From: an uncultured Acidobacteriia bacterium
Lineage (GTDB): Bacteria > Acidobacteriota > Terriglobia > Bryobacterales > Bryobacteraceae
Length of the DNA: 46,061 nucleotides
Reading direction: 5' to 3'
Assembly: GCA_903881085.1 (NCBI GenBank)
Contig: CAIRSA010000176.1
Coordinates: forward strand, 1 to 46,061
Shown: in pieces, positions 1 through 7,847 of the stretch
Layout: each line of letters starts with the position of its first letter
Position numbering within the stretch: position 1 is the stretch's first letter
Notes under the pieces: model-generated
Database searches by the model: none
The model's input: only the letters and a program-made list of their open reading frames with translations
What the model was told of the DNA's origin: nothing
Made by a program: the position numbers and the translations under genes

Positions 1-183
1 CGCATTTGGGGTCTGACACCTTTTTTCGGCCGCTTTCTTGTCCGCCATAGCTTTAGCGAAGGTGGATGCCGAAAATGGGCTGCCTGACCCCAATTGCCCT
101 CCACCGCAATGCACCAATGAATCGCTCACCAAATCGGAAGCTCGCACCATCAACGCAATGTAAGCGACATTGGAATGGCATTC
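1..183 (+). repeat. Palindromic repeat family A, copy 1 (left end outside window)
   Basis: This is the first of four copies (others at 14742-14938, 29993-30189 and, inverted, 46003-46061). It has the GGGGTCTGACACC core at 8-20, the TGACCCC partner at 84-90 and the right terminal repeat ending in GGAATGGCATTC at 172-183. The central hairpin carries an extra segment at about 33-68 that copies 2 and 3 lack. The left terminal repeat is cut off by the window start. No protein is encoded. Confidence 0.85.
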
Positions 184-190
184 TGCGGCG

Positions 191-255
191 GAGTGACACT
201 CGGCTTTTTTAGACGCCGGAGCCGATTCACAATCGGCTGCAGATTACCAATCTGC
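191..255. repeat. Tandem mini-hairpins flanking repeat A1
   Basis: An odd palindrome GAGTGACACTC (191-201) is followed by two short hairpins of the same design. AGCCGATT (220-227) pairs with AATCGGCT (231-238) across CAC, and GCAGATT (239-245) pairs with AATCTGC (249-255) across ACC. Similar GATT-NNN-AATC hairpins or variants follow repeat A2 (14941-14959) and A3 (30193-30211), so they seem to travel with family A. The rest of 1-273 holds no gene. Confidence 0.7.
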
Positions 256-273
256 CCTACGTCGACTGGCATT

Positions 274-1443
274 CTAGAGCAGCGCTGCCGCCGCGGCCAC
301 GCCACTTGCCGGAGGCGCATAACCTTCGGCCCGTAACGCAACTTCCAAAGCGTCCAACACCAGCAGCACGTTTTCTCGCTTCGAGCCCTCGCCCATCAGC
401 CCGACGCGGAAGATCTTGCCCGCCAGTGGACCGAAGCCGCCCAGGATTTCAATCCCAGTCGCATCCATCATGCGTTTGCGAATAGCCACATCGCTAATGC
501 CGGCAGGAATCTGAGGCGTCTGCAAAGGCCACAACCGGTTTTCAGCAGCCACCAGCATAGGCATACCCAAAGCTTCGGCGCCAGCGGCGAACGCTTCGCT
601 ATTCCGCTTGTGACGTGCGAAACGGTTTTCCAGGCCCTCTTCGTGAATCAGCGCCAGGCCTTCCCGCAGCGCGTAGAACATACTGATGGGAGCAGTGTGG
701 TGATAGCGGTGCGAACCCTCGTAGTATTCCAGCAGCAGCTTCAAATCGAAATACCAAGACCGGTTCACGGTGGTCTTGCTCTTCAAATAATCCACACCGC
801 GCGGCGAAACCGTGATGGGCGACAAACCGGGAGGGCAGCTCAAGCCCTTCTGCGTGCAGCTGAACGCCACGTCGATCCCAGTCTCGTCCAGATTGATCGG
901 CATCGTGCCCAGCGAAGTCACACAATCGGCGAGCACCAGCGCGCCCACTTCATGCGCCGCTTCGCAAATCGCTTTGCCTGGATTCCACGCACCGGTAGAC
1001 GTTTCAGCGGTCACATAGCCGACCACGGTCGGGCGCTCGCGCAGGATCGCTTCGCGCGCTGCATCGGGTGAAATCGATTCGCCCCACGTGCCTTCCACGC
1101 GGATCACGGTCGCGCCCTGGCGCTTGCCCATCTCGGAGATGCGGTCGCTGAAAAACCCATTTGCGAAAACCAGGAATTTGGAATCCGGCTCTACGAAGTT
1201 GCATACTGCGGTTTCCATGCCGGCGCTGCCGGTGCCGCTGATGGCCATTGTGAACGTGTTCTGGGTGCCCCAAACATAGTTCAACAAGGCGTGAATCTCC
1301 TGATTCACTTGAAAGAAAAACGGGTCTAAGTGGCCGACAATCGGCTTCGACATCGCCTCGTAAACGCGGGGCGCGACCGGACTTGGGCCGGGTCCTAACA
1401 GGAGCCGCTTGGGCGGCGTAAGGGGGGGATAAGTAGAAGACAT
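274..1443 (-). CDS. Class V aminotransferase (alanine-glyoxylate / serine-pyruvate type)
   Basis: This is a 389-residue cytosolic PLP enzyme of the alanine-glyoxylate/serine-pyruvate aminotransferase family, close to the usual family length. The N-terminal motif LLLGPGPSPVAPRV, the SGTGSAGMET segment and the D-C-V-T-S-L stretch fit that family. TQKGLSCPPG holds the lysine expected to form the internal aldimine with PLP. The likely reaction is transamination between alanine or serine and glyoxylate or pyruvate; the exact substrate cannot be read from sequence. It starts with ATG and is divergent from the helicase gene, with 53 bp between the start codons. The C-terminal Ala-rich tail (GVAAAAALL) looks non-essential. 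The family call is firm, the specificity open. Confidence 0.9.
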   Translation of the reverse strand: MSSTYPPLTPPKRLLLGPGPSPVAPRVYEAMSKPIVGHLDPFFFQVNQEIHALLNYVWGTQNTFTMAISGTGSAGMETAVCNFVEPDSKFLVFANGFFSDRISEMGKRQGATVIRVEGTWGESISPDAAREAILRERPTVVGYVTAETSTGAWNPGKAICEAAHEVGALVLADCVTSLGTMPINLDETGIDVAFSCTQKGLSCPPGLSPITVSPRGVDYLKSKTTVNRSWYFDLKLLLEYYEGSHRYHHTAPISMFYALREGLALIHEEGLENRFARHKRNSEAFAAGAEALGMPMLVAAENRLWPLQTPQIPAGISDVAIRKRMMDATGIEILGGFGPLAGKIFRVGLMGEGSKRENVLLVLDALEVALRAEGYAPPASGVAAAAALL

Positions 1444-1483
1444 GTACAGCTACCAGTTTAGCGCGTTGCCCCCGCATTCCCAA

Positions 1484-1489
1484 TACAAT
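1484..1489 (+). promoter_or_regulatory. -10-like TACAAT before hrpB (possible leaderless start)
   Basis: TACAAT lies 7 nt before the GTG at 1497 and no Shine-Dalgarno sequence is visible. If used, transcription would begin at or next to the start codon. The same spacing recurs at several other genes in the window. No good -35 hexamer is seen. Confidence 0.45.
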
Positions 1490-1496
1490 AGAGAAA

Positions 1497-3875
1497 GTGC
1501 CTTTGCTCCCGATCGACAACCTGCTGCCGGCCATTCTGGAAAGCCTCGCAAGCCACCGCAACCTGGTGCTCGAAGCCCCGCCCGGAGCCGGTAAAACCAC
1601 CCGCGTTCCGCCCGCTCTGCTGCCTCTGACCAAGGCCGGCATTTTGGTTCTGGAACCGCGTCGTATCGCCGCCCGCATGGCCGCCCGCCGCGTGGCTGAG
1701 GAGCTGGGCGAACGACCCGGAGAAACCGTCGGCTACCAGGTTCGCTTCGAGGAGGTGTCGTCGGCCAAGACCCGCCTGCGATTCCTTACCGAAGGCGTGC
1801 TTACGCGCCGCCTGATGTCTGATCCGGACCTGAAGGGCGTCGATATCGTGGTGCTCGACGAATTCCACGAACGCCACCTCGATGCCGACCTCGCCTTGAC
1901 CTTGTTGCGGCGCTTGCAGCAGACCTCCCGGCCCGATCTGAAGCTGATCGTCATGTCCGCCACACTCGACGCCGCGCCCATCGCCCAGGCGCTGGAGCAA
2001 TGCCCAGTGCTGCGCAGCGAAGGCCGTTTGTTCGATCTCAAGACCATCTACACGCCGCCATCCAACGCTCCGCTGGAAGAACAGGTAGCCGCCGCGATGC
2101 CAGCCGCATTGCATCAGAAAGGCGACGTGCTGGTGTTTCTGCCTGGCGCTGCAGAAATCCGCCGCGCGATGCGTGCCTGCCATTCGATCGCCGCACAGAA
2201 GGACCTTCTGCTGCTCCCCTTGCACGGCGACCTTACGCCGCAGGAACAGGACCAGGCCGTCCAGCCCGCAGCCAAACGCAAGATCATCTTCTCCACCAAC
2301 GTTGCCGAAAGCTCCATCACCATTGACGGCGTCACGGTGGTCATCGATTCCGGCCTCGCCCGCATCGCGTCTGACTCGGCCTGGACGGGCATCCCCGCGC
2401 TCAACCTCGCCCGCATCAGCCAGGCCTCCGCCACGCAGCGCGCCGGCCGCTCTGCGCGCACCGCACCCGGCACGGTGATTCGCCTCTATACGCCCGAAGA
2501 CTTCCACCGCCGCCCGGCGCAGGAGACGCCCGAAATAGGCCGCCGCGAACTTTCGCAAACCGTGCTCGACCTGCGATCAATGGGCATCGCCGACATCTCT
2601 TCCCTGCCCTGGCTTGAAGCGCCGCCGGCCGCCGCTCTGGCCTCCGCCGAACAGTTGCTGCGCCGGCTGCATGCGCTCGATGCCGCGGGACGCCTCACCC
2701 CAGCTGGCCGCAAAATGGCCGCGCTGCCGCTGCATCCTCGGCTTGCCTGCATGATTGTCGAAGCCATGTCGCGCAAAGCGGGCGACCTCGCATGCCGCGT
2801 CGCCGCCGTGCTCAGCGCAGGGGATCGCATGCAGGGTGAACCGCCGCACCCCTCGCCTTCCGATCTGTTACTGCTAGCCGAAGCCTCGCTCGCCCCGCGC
2901 ACCAAACAACTCTACGAACAGATCCGCCGCATCGTGAATCCGCCGCGCAACCCCAATGTTCCGGACGAGGCGATATTACTATCCGTATTGGCTGCGTTCC
3001 CCGACCGCGTCGCACGTAAGCAGGCCTCAGGCGAGTTGCAATTGAGCGGAGGAGGCCAGGCCATGCTCGACCGCATGAGCAGCGTCACCCAACATCAATT
3101 CCTGGTCGCAGTGGATATTGAAGACCGCCGCGAGCGAGGCCTGCCTTTGGTGCGCATCGCCAGCGCGGTGGAGCCGGAGATGCTGCTCGATCTCTTTCCC
3201 GAGTCGGTCATTGATCAAAGTGGTGTGGAATGGAACCGCACGGCGGAGCGCGTGGAACATGTCAGCGCACTGCTCTATGAAAACATCGTCATTGAGCAGA
3301 CGCGCAGCGGCAAGCCCGACCCTGAACAGGCCGCAGCGCTGCTGGCCGCCAAAGCCCAGGACGCAGGCTTGATCGGTCCCGAACGCACCGCGGAATTGCA
3401 GGCCCGCTTCGAATTCGCCGCCGCACATATGAAGATGGAGCCGCCCGACCTTGCCGTCGCCCTGCGTAGCATCTGCTATGGCCTGCGCAACTTCGCCGAG
3501 TTACGCGCGCAGTTGGAGGCGGGAGCGCTTGAGCAGGCCTTGCTCGACCAATTGCCCGCCGCCACCCGCCGCATGTTCGAGGACGTTGCGCCCGATAAGA
3601 TCCGCCTTCCGGGCGGCCGCACGACCAGGGTGAATTACGTCAGTGGGCAGACCCCGTGGATCAAATCGCGCCTGCAGGATTTCTTCGGCATGAAGGAGAC
3701 TCCGCGCCTCGCTCGCGGCGCCGTGCCGGTTGTGGTGCACCTGCTCGCCCCCAATCAGCGCCCAGTGCAAATGACAACCGACCTGGCAGGCTTCTGGCAG
3801 CGCCTCTACCCGCAGGTCCGCAAGGAACTCTCACGCCGCTACCCGCGCCACGCCTGGCCGGAAACACCGCAATAG
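1497..3875 (+). CDS. hrpB: ATP-dependent RNA helicase HrpB
   Basis: This is a 792-residue DEAH-type superfamily 2 helicase of the HrpB family (usually about 800-850 residues). Motif I is GAGKTT at residues 30-35. Motif II is DEFH at 121-124 within DEFHERHLDADL, the form typical of HrpB. Motif III is SAT at 154-156, and motif VI contains QRAGRSAR. The C-terminal third matches the HrpB-specific region, ending in a YPQVRKELSRRYPRHAWP block. It starts at GTG, 53 bp from the divergent aminotransferase. The enzyme is a presumed RNA helicase in the cytosol with a poorly defined cellular role. Long reading frames on the opposite strand are GC-rich shadows. Confidence 0.93.
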   Translation: MPLLPIDNLLPAILESLASHRNLVLEAPPGAGKTTRVPPALLPLTKAGILVLEPRRIAARMAARRVAEELGERPGETVGYQVRFEEVSSAKTRLRFLTEGVLTRRLMSDPDLKGVDIVVLDEFHERHLDADLALTLLRRLQQTSRPDLKLIVMSATLDAAPIAQALEQCPVLRSEGRLFDLKTIYTPPSNAPLEEQVAAAMPAALHQKGDVLVFLPGAAEIRRAMRACHSIAAQKDLLLLPLHGDLTPQEQDQAVQPAAKRKIIFSTNVAESSITIDGVTVVIDSGLARIASDSAWTGIPALNLARISQASATQRAGRSARTAPGTVIRLYTPEDFHRRPAQETPEIGRRELSQTVLDLRSMGIADISSLPWLEAPPAAALASAEQLLRRLHALDAAGRLTPAGRKMAALPLHPRLACMIVEAMSRKAGDLACRVAAVLSAGDRMQGEPPHPSPSDLLLLAEASLAPRTKQLYEQIRRIVNPPRNPNVPDEAILLSVLAAFPDRVARKQASGELQLSGGGQAMLDRMSSVTQHQFLVAVDIEDRRERGLPLVRIASAVEPEMLLDLFPESVIDQSGVEWNRTAERVEHVSALLYENIVIEQTRSGKPDPEQAAALLAAKAQDAGLIGPERTAELQARFEFAAAHMKMEPPDLAVALRSICYGLRNFAELRAQLEAGALEQALLDQLPAATRRMFEDVAPDKIRLPGGRTTRVNYVSGQTPWIKSRLQDFFGMKETPRLARGAVPVVVHLLAPNQRPVQMTTDLAGFWQRLYPQVRKELSRRYPRHAWPETPQ

Positions 3876-3886
3876 AAGTTCAAGTC

Positions 3887-4321
3887 TTAAACCCAACCAA
3901 GTAACCCGGCCACCCCGCAAAAAACCTCAGCCAGCACTACCGAACAAAGCCAGCCGCGAAATGTTTCGCCTGCTCCAGGCCGGGGCATCTGGTACCTCGT
4001 CACTACAAACAGCAAACCCAGGGTAAGGAATGGAGTGACCGCCAAGGAGGATAAGAATCTGATCACTCTATCCATGCCAAAGTTGGTATTGGGAAGAAAG
4101 GAAAGAGGAATCCAAATTGCCAGGAACACGGCCACGGCAATGGCAACACCACCACCTACTCTAAGAAGCCAAGTCTGCAGACTCCCTTCGGACCAATGGG
4201 TCACCGCCTCGATAACAATAAAGGGGATTGAGCAAAGCACTCCCCACGTGGGTTCTCCGCGCACGGAGGCGGCCACCATCGCAATCAGAGCGACACCAAA
4301 GAGCAGCCAGTTCCAGTTCAT
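3887..4321 (-). CDS. Small integral membrane protein of unknown function
   Basis: This is a 144-residue protein starting MNWNWLLFGVALIAMVAA, with about four predicted membrane-spanning stretches: near residues 5-20, 25-42, 53-75 and 90-110, with a further hydrophobic C-terminus. I chose the ATG at 4321 because a longer in-frame start would run into the upstream altronate dehydratase gene. From 4321, 17 bp separate it from that gene's stop, which suggests cotranscription. I recognise no family. A role in transport or envelope maintenance linked to sugar-acid use would be pure guesswork. Confidence 0.6.
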   Translation of the reverse strand: MNWNWLLFGVALIAMVAASVRGEPTWGVLCSIPFIVIEAVTHWSEGSLQTWLLRVGGGVAIAVAVFLAIWIPLSFLPNTNFGMDRVIRFLSSLAVTPFLTLGLLFVVTRYQMPRPGAGETFRGWLCSVVLAEVFCGVAGLLGWV

Positions 4322-4338
4322 ATTCGGCGGGTGCCGGG

Positions 4339-5880
4339 TTATAGCATCGGCCCGATGCGCCACGGCACAAACTCGTGATGCCCCAGCCGCTCGGCGCAAG
4401 TCCGCTCGCCGCTGGCCACGCGCAGCACCATATCGAAGATCTCACGGCCGATCTGCTGGATGGTCGCTTCGCCATCCGCAATGCGGCCGGCATTGATGTC
4501 CATGTTATCCATCATGCGGCGATAAGTAGCCGAGTTCGTGGCCACTTTAATTACTGGAATCGTCGGGAAGCCGATGGCACTGCCGCGCCCTGTCGTGAAG
4601 CAGATCACATTCGATCCGCCCGCTGCCAAACCAGCCAGCGAAGCCGGATCATACCCCGGCGTGTTCATCATCACGAAGCCAGGGCCGTTGATGCGCTCAG
4701 CGTAATCCACCACTTCATTCATCTGCGAAGTACCCGCCTTGGCTACCGCACCCAACGACTTCTCCAGAATGTTACTCAGCCCGCCTTCTTTGTTACCCGG
4801 CGACGGATTGTCGTTCATGTTACTGCCTTCAAAGCGCGCCAGATACTTCTTGTAACCATCGATGTAATAGAGCAGCTTCTCAGCCACCGCGCGGCTACGC
4901 GCCCGCTTCACCAGCAGATGCTCCGCGCCAAAAACCTCGGTAGTCTCAGCCAGAATTGCACACGCGCCGATCTCGGCCAGAAGGTCTGAACAATACCCCA
5001 GTGCTGGATTCGCAGTGATGCCACTGAAGGAATCCGAACCGCCGCAGTTCAAGCCCAACTGAATCTTCGACGCCGAAACAGGCACGCGTTTTTCAGCCGA
5101 CAACTGCTCCATCAAGTCGCGAATCGCCTTGCGCGAAGCGTCCACCGTGGCGCGCGTCCCGCCAGTGGCCTGCAACGTCATGCCAACAAGCCTTCCCGAT
5201 TTCGGCGCGTTCGGTCCCAGATAATGCTCGATCTGATTGACCTCGCAACCCAGGCCGAGAATCACCGCGGCCCCGACATTCGGATGATGCATCACCCCGG
5301 TCAGGGTCCGTTGAAGCTGCTGCGTATCGGGCCCAATGGAGTGGCCGCAGCCATCGCCATGCGGAAAAACAGCGATGCCGTCGATGTTATCGGGTAGCGT
5401 CTCGCCGGCAAAGCTCGCCGCAATCAGTTCGGCCGTGTGAGCAGCACAATTCGACGCCGCAACCACCGCGATGTAGTTGCGCGTACCGGCGCGGCCATCC
5501 TCGCGCGAATAGCCCATAAACGTGGGGATATTCGCGGACAAGGCCGCGAGCGGACGCTCTTCCGCCGGAAATTCGTAATTGAAGTGCAACTCTTCAAACG
5601 CCAGGTTCTGCGTGTGCACATGCTGACCGGGCAGGATGTCGATCCGCGCGCGTCCGATGGCCTGACCGTAGCGATGTATCATTTCGCCAGCCGCGATAGG
5701 CCGCAGCGCCACCTTATGCCCCATCGGAATGGAGTTCACCGTCACCAGCGTCTGCCCGCCGACGATAATCTTATGGCCATCCGGCAGCGCCAGTCGCGCC
5801 ACCGCGATGTTGTCATCCGGGTGCAGCAGGATGACGGAGTTTTCCGCCGATGGCGGTTTCTGAATTTCTACGAGACTCAT
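4339..5880 (-). CDS. uxaA: Altronate dehydratase (UxaA family)
   Basis: This is a 513-residue UxaA/GarD-family dehydratase (E. coli UxaA is about 495). The N-terminal SAF-like part (residues 1-100) is followed by the catalytic region beginning GYSREDGRAGTRNYI. Later come a GLNCGGSDSFSGI segment and FTTGRGSAIGFPTIPVIKVA near the C-terminus, both hallmarks of the family. It would convert D-altronate to 2-keto-3-deoxygluconate in hexuronate catabolism, using an iron or similar metal centre. I placed the start at 5880 because the ATG there overlaps the upstream gene's TGA as ATGA. Seven further upstream residues are possible but would deepen the overlap. GarD-like galactarate dehydratase is the main alternative. 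Confidence 0.88.
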   Translation of the reverse strand: MSLVEIQKPPSAENSVILLHPDDNIAVARLALPDGHKIIVGGQTLVTVNSIPMGHKVALRPIAAGEMIHRYGQAIGRARIDILPGQHVHTQNLAFEELHFNYEFPAEERPLAALSANIPTFMGYSREDGRAGTRNYIAVVAASNCAAHTAELIAASFAGETLPDNIDGIAVFPHGDGCGHSIGPDTQQLQRTLTGVMHHPNVGAAVILGLGCEVNQIEHYLGPNAPKSGRLVGMTLQATGGTRATVDASRKAIRDLMEQLSAEKRVPVSASKIQLGLNCGGSDSFSGITANPALGYCSDLLAEIGACAILAETTEVFGAEHLLVKRARSRAVAEKLLYYIDGYKKYLARFEGSNMNDNPSPGNKEGGLSNILEKSLGAVAKAGTSQMNEVVDYAERINGPGFVMMNTPGYDPASLAGLAAGGSNVICFTTGRGSAIGFPTIPVIKVATNSATYRRMMDNMDINAGRIADGEATIQQIGREIFDMVLRVASGERTCAERLGHHEFVPWRIGPML

Positions 5881-6416
5881 CTTAGTAAAACCGTTTCGCA
5901 AGTTTGTTCATGCTGGTGTACGTGCATGCCCTTGCCATGCGGATGGATCCACAGCCCGTCCCCTTTCGGGACCGGGATCTGTGCCACCGAGTACACCGTG
6001 ATCGGGTTGCCGGTTTCGATTCCTTTCAAAAGTTTTCCAATGTGAATGTGCACGTGGCACTGCGTGCGGACTTTGTCGCCGTTATAAGCCACGCCCCACT
6101 CATCGCCCCACAGTTCCTTGCTTTTGGCGATGGCAGCGGTCCAAAGAGCGGCACGTTCTTTCGCTGTTAGCTGGCTTAGCTGGTGCAGCCCTTCGCCGTG
6201 CTTCCGCGGAAGCGCCAGCGTACGGTGGCTCTTGATCGGATTCACGTCCTTCAAGAAAAAGATCTCCGTATTCGGGTCCTGTTTTTCACTTTCGCGGCAT
6301 AAACTGCATTCGCGGCTAGCCAGCGTCTCCGGGTGCGAAACATCGCAGCCGCATTTTTCAATCGCGGCGCGGGAAACCGGAAGCATCAAGAGGAGGAATC
6401 CAAGCAGACAGCGCAT
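5877..6416 (-). CDS. Secreted HIT-like hydrolase, Cys-rich N-terminus
   Basis: This is a 179-residue protein with a signal peptide (MRCLLGFLLLMLPVSRA). The mature N-terminus has two cysteine pairs: CGC at 22-24 and CSLC at 37-40. The core contains FLKDVNPIKSHRTLALPRKH, and HVHIH at 121-125 has the His-x-His-x-His shape of the HIT/GalT-like superfamily. That group includes periplasmic CDP-diacylglycerol pyrophosphatase. A phosphodiester or pyrophosphate hydrolase outside the cytoplasm is the likely role; the substrate is unknown. The start at 6416 fits a TATAAT box 7 nt upstream; an ATG at 6425 is the alternative. Its stop overlaps the uxaA start, so the two are translationally coupled. Confidence 0.7.
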   Translation of the reverse strand: MRCLLGFLLLMLPVSRAAIEKCGCDVSHPETLASRECSLCRESEKQDPNTEIFFLKDVNPIKSHRTLALPRKHGEGLHQLSQLTAKERAALWTAAIAKSKELWGDEWGVAYNGDKVRTQCHVHIHIGKLLKGIETGNPITVYSVAQIPVPKGDGLWIHPHGKGMHVHQHEQTCETVLLR

Positions 6417-6423
6417 CCCGGCC

Positions 6424-6431
6424 ATTATACT
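6424..6431. promoter_or_regulatory. Overlapping divergent -10 boxes
   Basis: On the minus strand TATAAT (6429-6424) is 7 nt from the ATG at 6416. On the plus strand TATACT (6426-6431) is 6 nt from the GTG at 6438. The two hexamers share four base pairs, and neither gene has a Shine-Dalgarno sequence. Both transcripts could be leaderless and should compete for polymerase. The arrangement recurs at 37061-37068. Confidence 0.5.
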
Positions 6432-6437
6432 TGATTA

Positions 6438-7799
6438 GTGTCCCCTGCCCGCTACCTCCTGCTAATCCCGGCCATTTTCGTACTCTATTTTTATCGCGTC
6501 GATGGCGTAGGCATGGTTGGGCCAGACGAGCCGCGCTATGCTGCCATCGGACGCGAGATGGCCAATTCGGGCGACTGGGTCACTCCGCGACTGTGGGGCA
6601 AACCATGGTTTGAGAAATCGCCGCTGCTTTACTGGATGACGGCGTCGGGCTTCAAACTTGGCCTGGCAGCGGAAGCCGCCCCGCGCGTCCCTGTTGCCCT
6701 GGTCAGCGTCGCCTTTCTCGGATTCTATTTCTGGATTTTACGGCGTTTGTTCAATGAGCGAAGCGCCGCCTTCGCCACGGCGATTCTGGCCGTCTCGCCG
6801 GGATGGCTCGCCTACAGCAACTTCGGTTTGACCGACTTGCCCATGACCGCCGCCTTCGCCGCCGCGATGCTTCTGACACTGGAATGGCTCGGCCGCAAAG
6901 AAGGCCGCATGCCGCTCGCCGCGGGCTTCCTGTTCGGCCTGGCCGTGCTGGCGAAAGGATTGGTGCCTCTTGCTCTGGCCGCCCCGCTCGCATGGTACGC
7001 GCGCAAACGCATCCTGCAGACGCTGCCTGCCATCGGAATCTTTCTGCTGACCGCAGCACCGTGGTATGCCTTGTGCGAGATGCGCAACGGACGCGCCTTC
7101 TTCGATGAGTTCATTTGGAAGCACCATATTCTGAGATTTATCAGCCCTGAACTACAGCATGTGCAGAAATGGTGGTGGTATGTTCCGGTGCTCGCAGGCC
7201 TGCTCTTCCCCTTCACGCCAGCGCTGGCGTTGTGGTGCCGCGCGAACGTCTGGACGCATCCCCGCAAGCAGTTCCTGTTGGTCTGGTTTCTCTTCGGTTT
7301 TGTGTTCCTCAGCTATTCCACCAACAAATTGCCAGGTTATTTGTTGCCGCTGGCCCCGGCGGTTTGCGCGCTGATCGGTGTATTTCTGGCCGAAGCGGGC
7401 GAAACGCGGCCCGTGTTCTTCGTCTCTGGCCTGCTGCTTAGTATTCTACCCAGTGCAGTGGCGGTGCTGCCTGAAGCCTTGGCCGAAGGGCTTTCCAAGA
7501 CCGATTGGAAACAGGTGCACTGGCAATTCGTGGCGGCTGCAGCCGTGGTCGCGATCATCTGTGCATTGCTACCGCGAGACTTTGCAGTGGGCGTGCTGGT
7601 CACCTGCATGGTGATCACAGTGGGCTACGTGAAGCTGTGGGAGTACCCGGCTATCGATTACACCGTGTCATCCCGTGCGGCGGCCAAAGAGATCATCGCC
7701 ACAGGCAAACCCAACTGCGCGCCAGCCTCCCTAAACCGCGGGCGTGTTTACGGGTTAAACTATTATTTACCGGCCCCGATTCCGCCCTGCGTCAATTGA
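6438..7799 (+). CDS. ArnT/PMT-like membrane glycosyltransferase (GT39/83 type)
   Basis: This is a 453-residue polytopic membrane enzyme with about ten hydrophobic segments. The first periplasmic loop carries VGPDEPRYAAIGREM, the acidic motif of ArnT-like GT-C glycosyltransferases. It is followed by DWVTPRLWGKPWFEKSPLLYW, also typical of this group. Members move a sugar from a polyprenyl-phosphate carrier to lipid A, protein or glycan on the outer face of the inner membrane. It is shorter than E. coli ArnT (about 550), with a reduced C-terminal domain. It starts with GTG just after a TATACT box. The acceptor is unknown. The following gene is 48 bp away and has its own ribosome-binding site. 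Confidence 0.82.
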   Translation: MSPARYLLLIPAIFVLYFYRVDGVGMVGPDEPRYAAIGREMANSGDWVTPRLWGKPWFEKSPLLYWMTASGFKLGLAAEAAPRVPVALVSVAFLGFYFWILRRLFNERSAAFATAILAVSPGWLAYSNFGLTDLPMTAAFAAAMLLTLEWLGRKEGRMPLAAGFLFGLAVLAKGLVPLALAAPLAWYARKRILQTLPAIGIFLLTAAPWYALCEMRNGRAFFDEFIWKHHILRFISPELQHVQKWWWYVPVLAGLLFPFTPALALWCRANVWTHPRKQFLLVWFLFGFVFLSYSTNKLPGYLLPLAPAVCALIGVFLAEAGETRPVFFVSGLLLSILPSAVAVLPEALAEGLSKTDWKQVHWQFVAAAAVVAIICALLPRDFAVGVLVTCMVITVGYVKLWEYPAIDYTVSSRAAAKEIIATGKPNCAPASLNRGRVYGLNYYLPAPIPPCVN

Positions 7800-7820
7800 C
7801 GCAGAAATCAAATTGTAGTA

Positions 7821-7834
7821 ATCTCTATAGAGAT
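7821..7834. promoter_or_regulatory. Perfect palindrome upstream of nitrite/sulfite reductase
   Basis: ATCTCTATAGAGAT is a perfect 14-bp palindrome ending 13 bp before the ATG and just before the GAGGAG ribosome-binding site. It overlaps the likely -10/+1 region, so a dimeric repressor is a reasonable reading. The regulator is unknown. Rrf2-type factors often control such genes, but nothing here identifies one. Confidence 0.45.
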
Positions 7835-7847
7835 AGAGGAGATTGAA

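Noticed and set aside
1458..2558. Long open frame of 366 codons on the minus strand inside hrpB
   Set aside because: It is antisense to a certain helicase gene, Gly/Arg/Gln-rich, with no family motifs; it is a GC-driven shadow.
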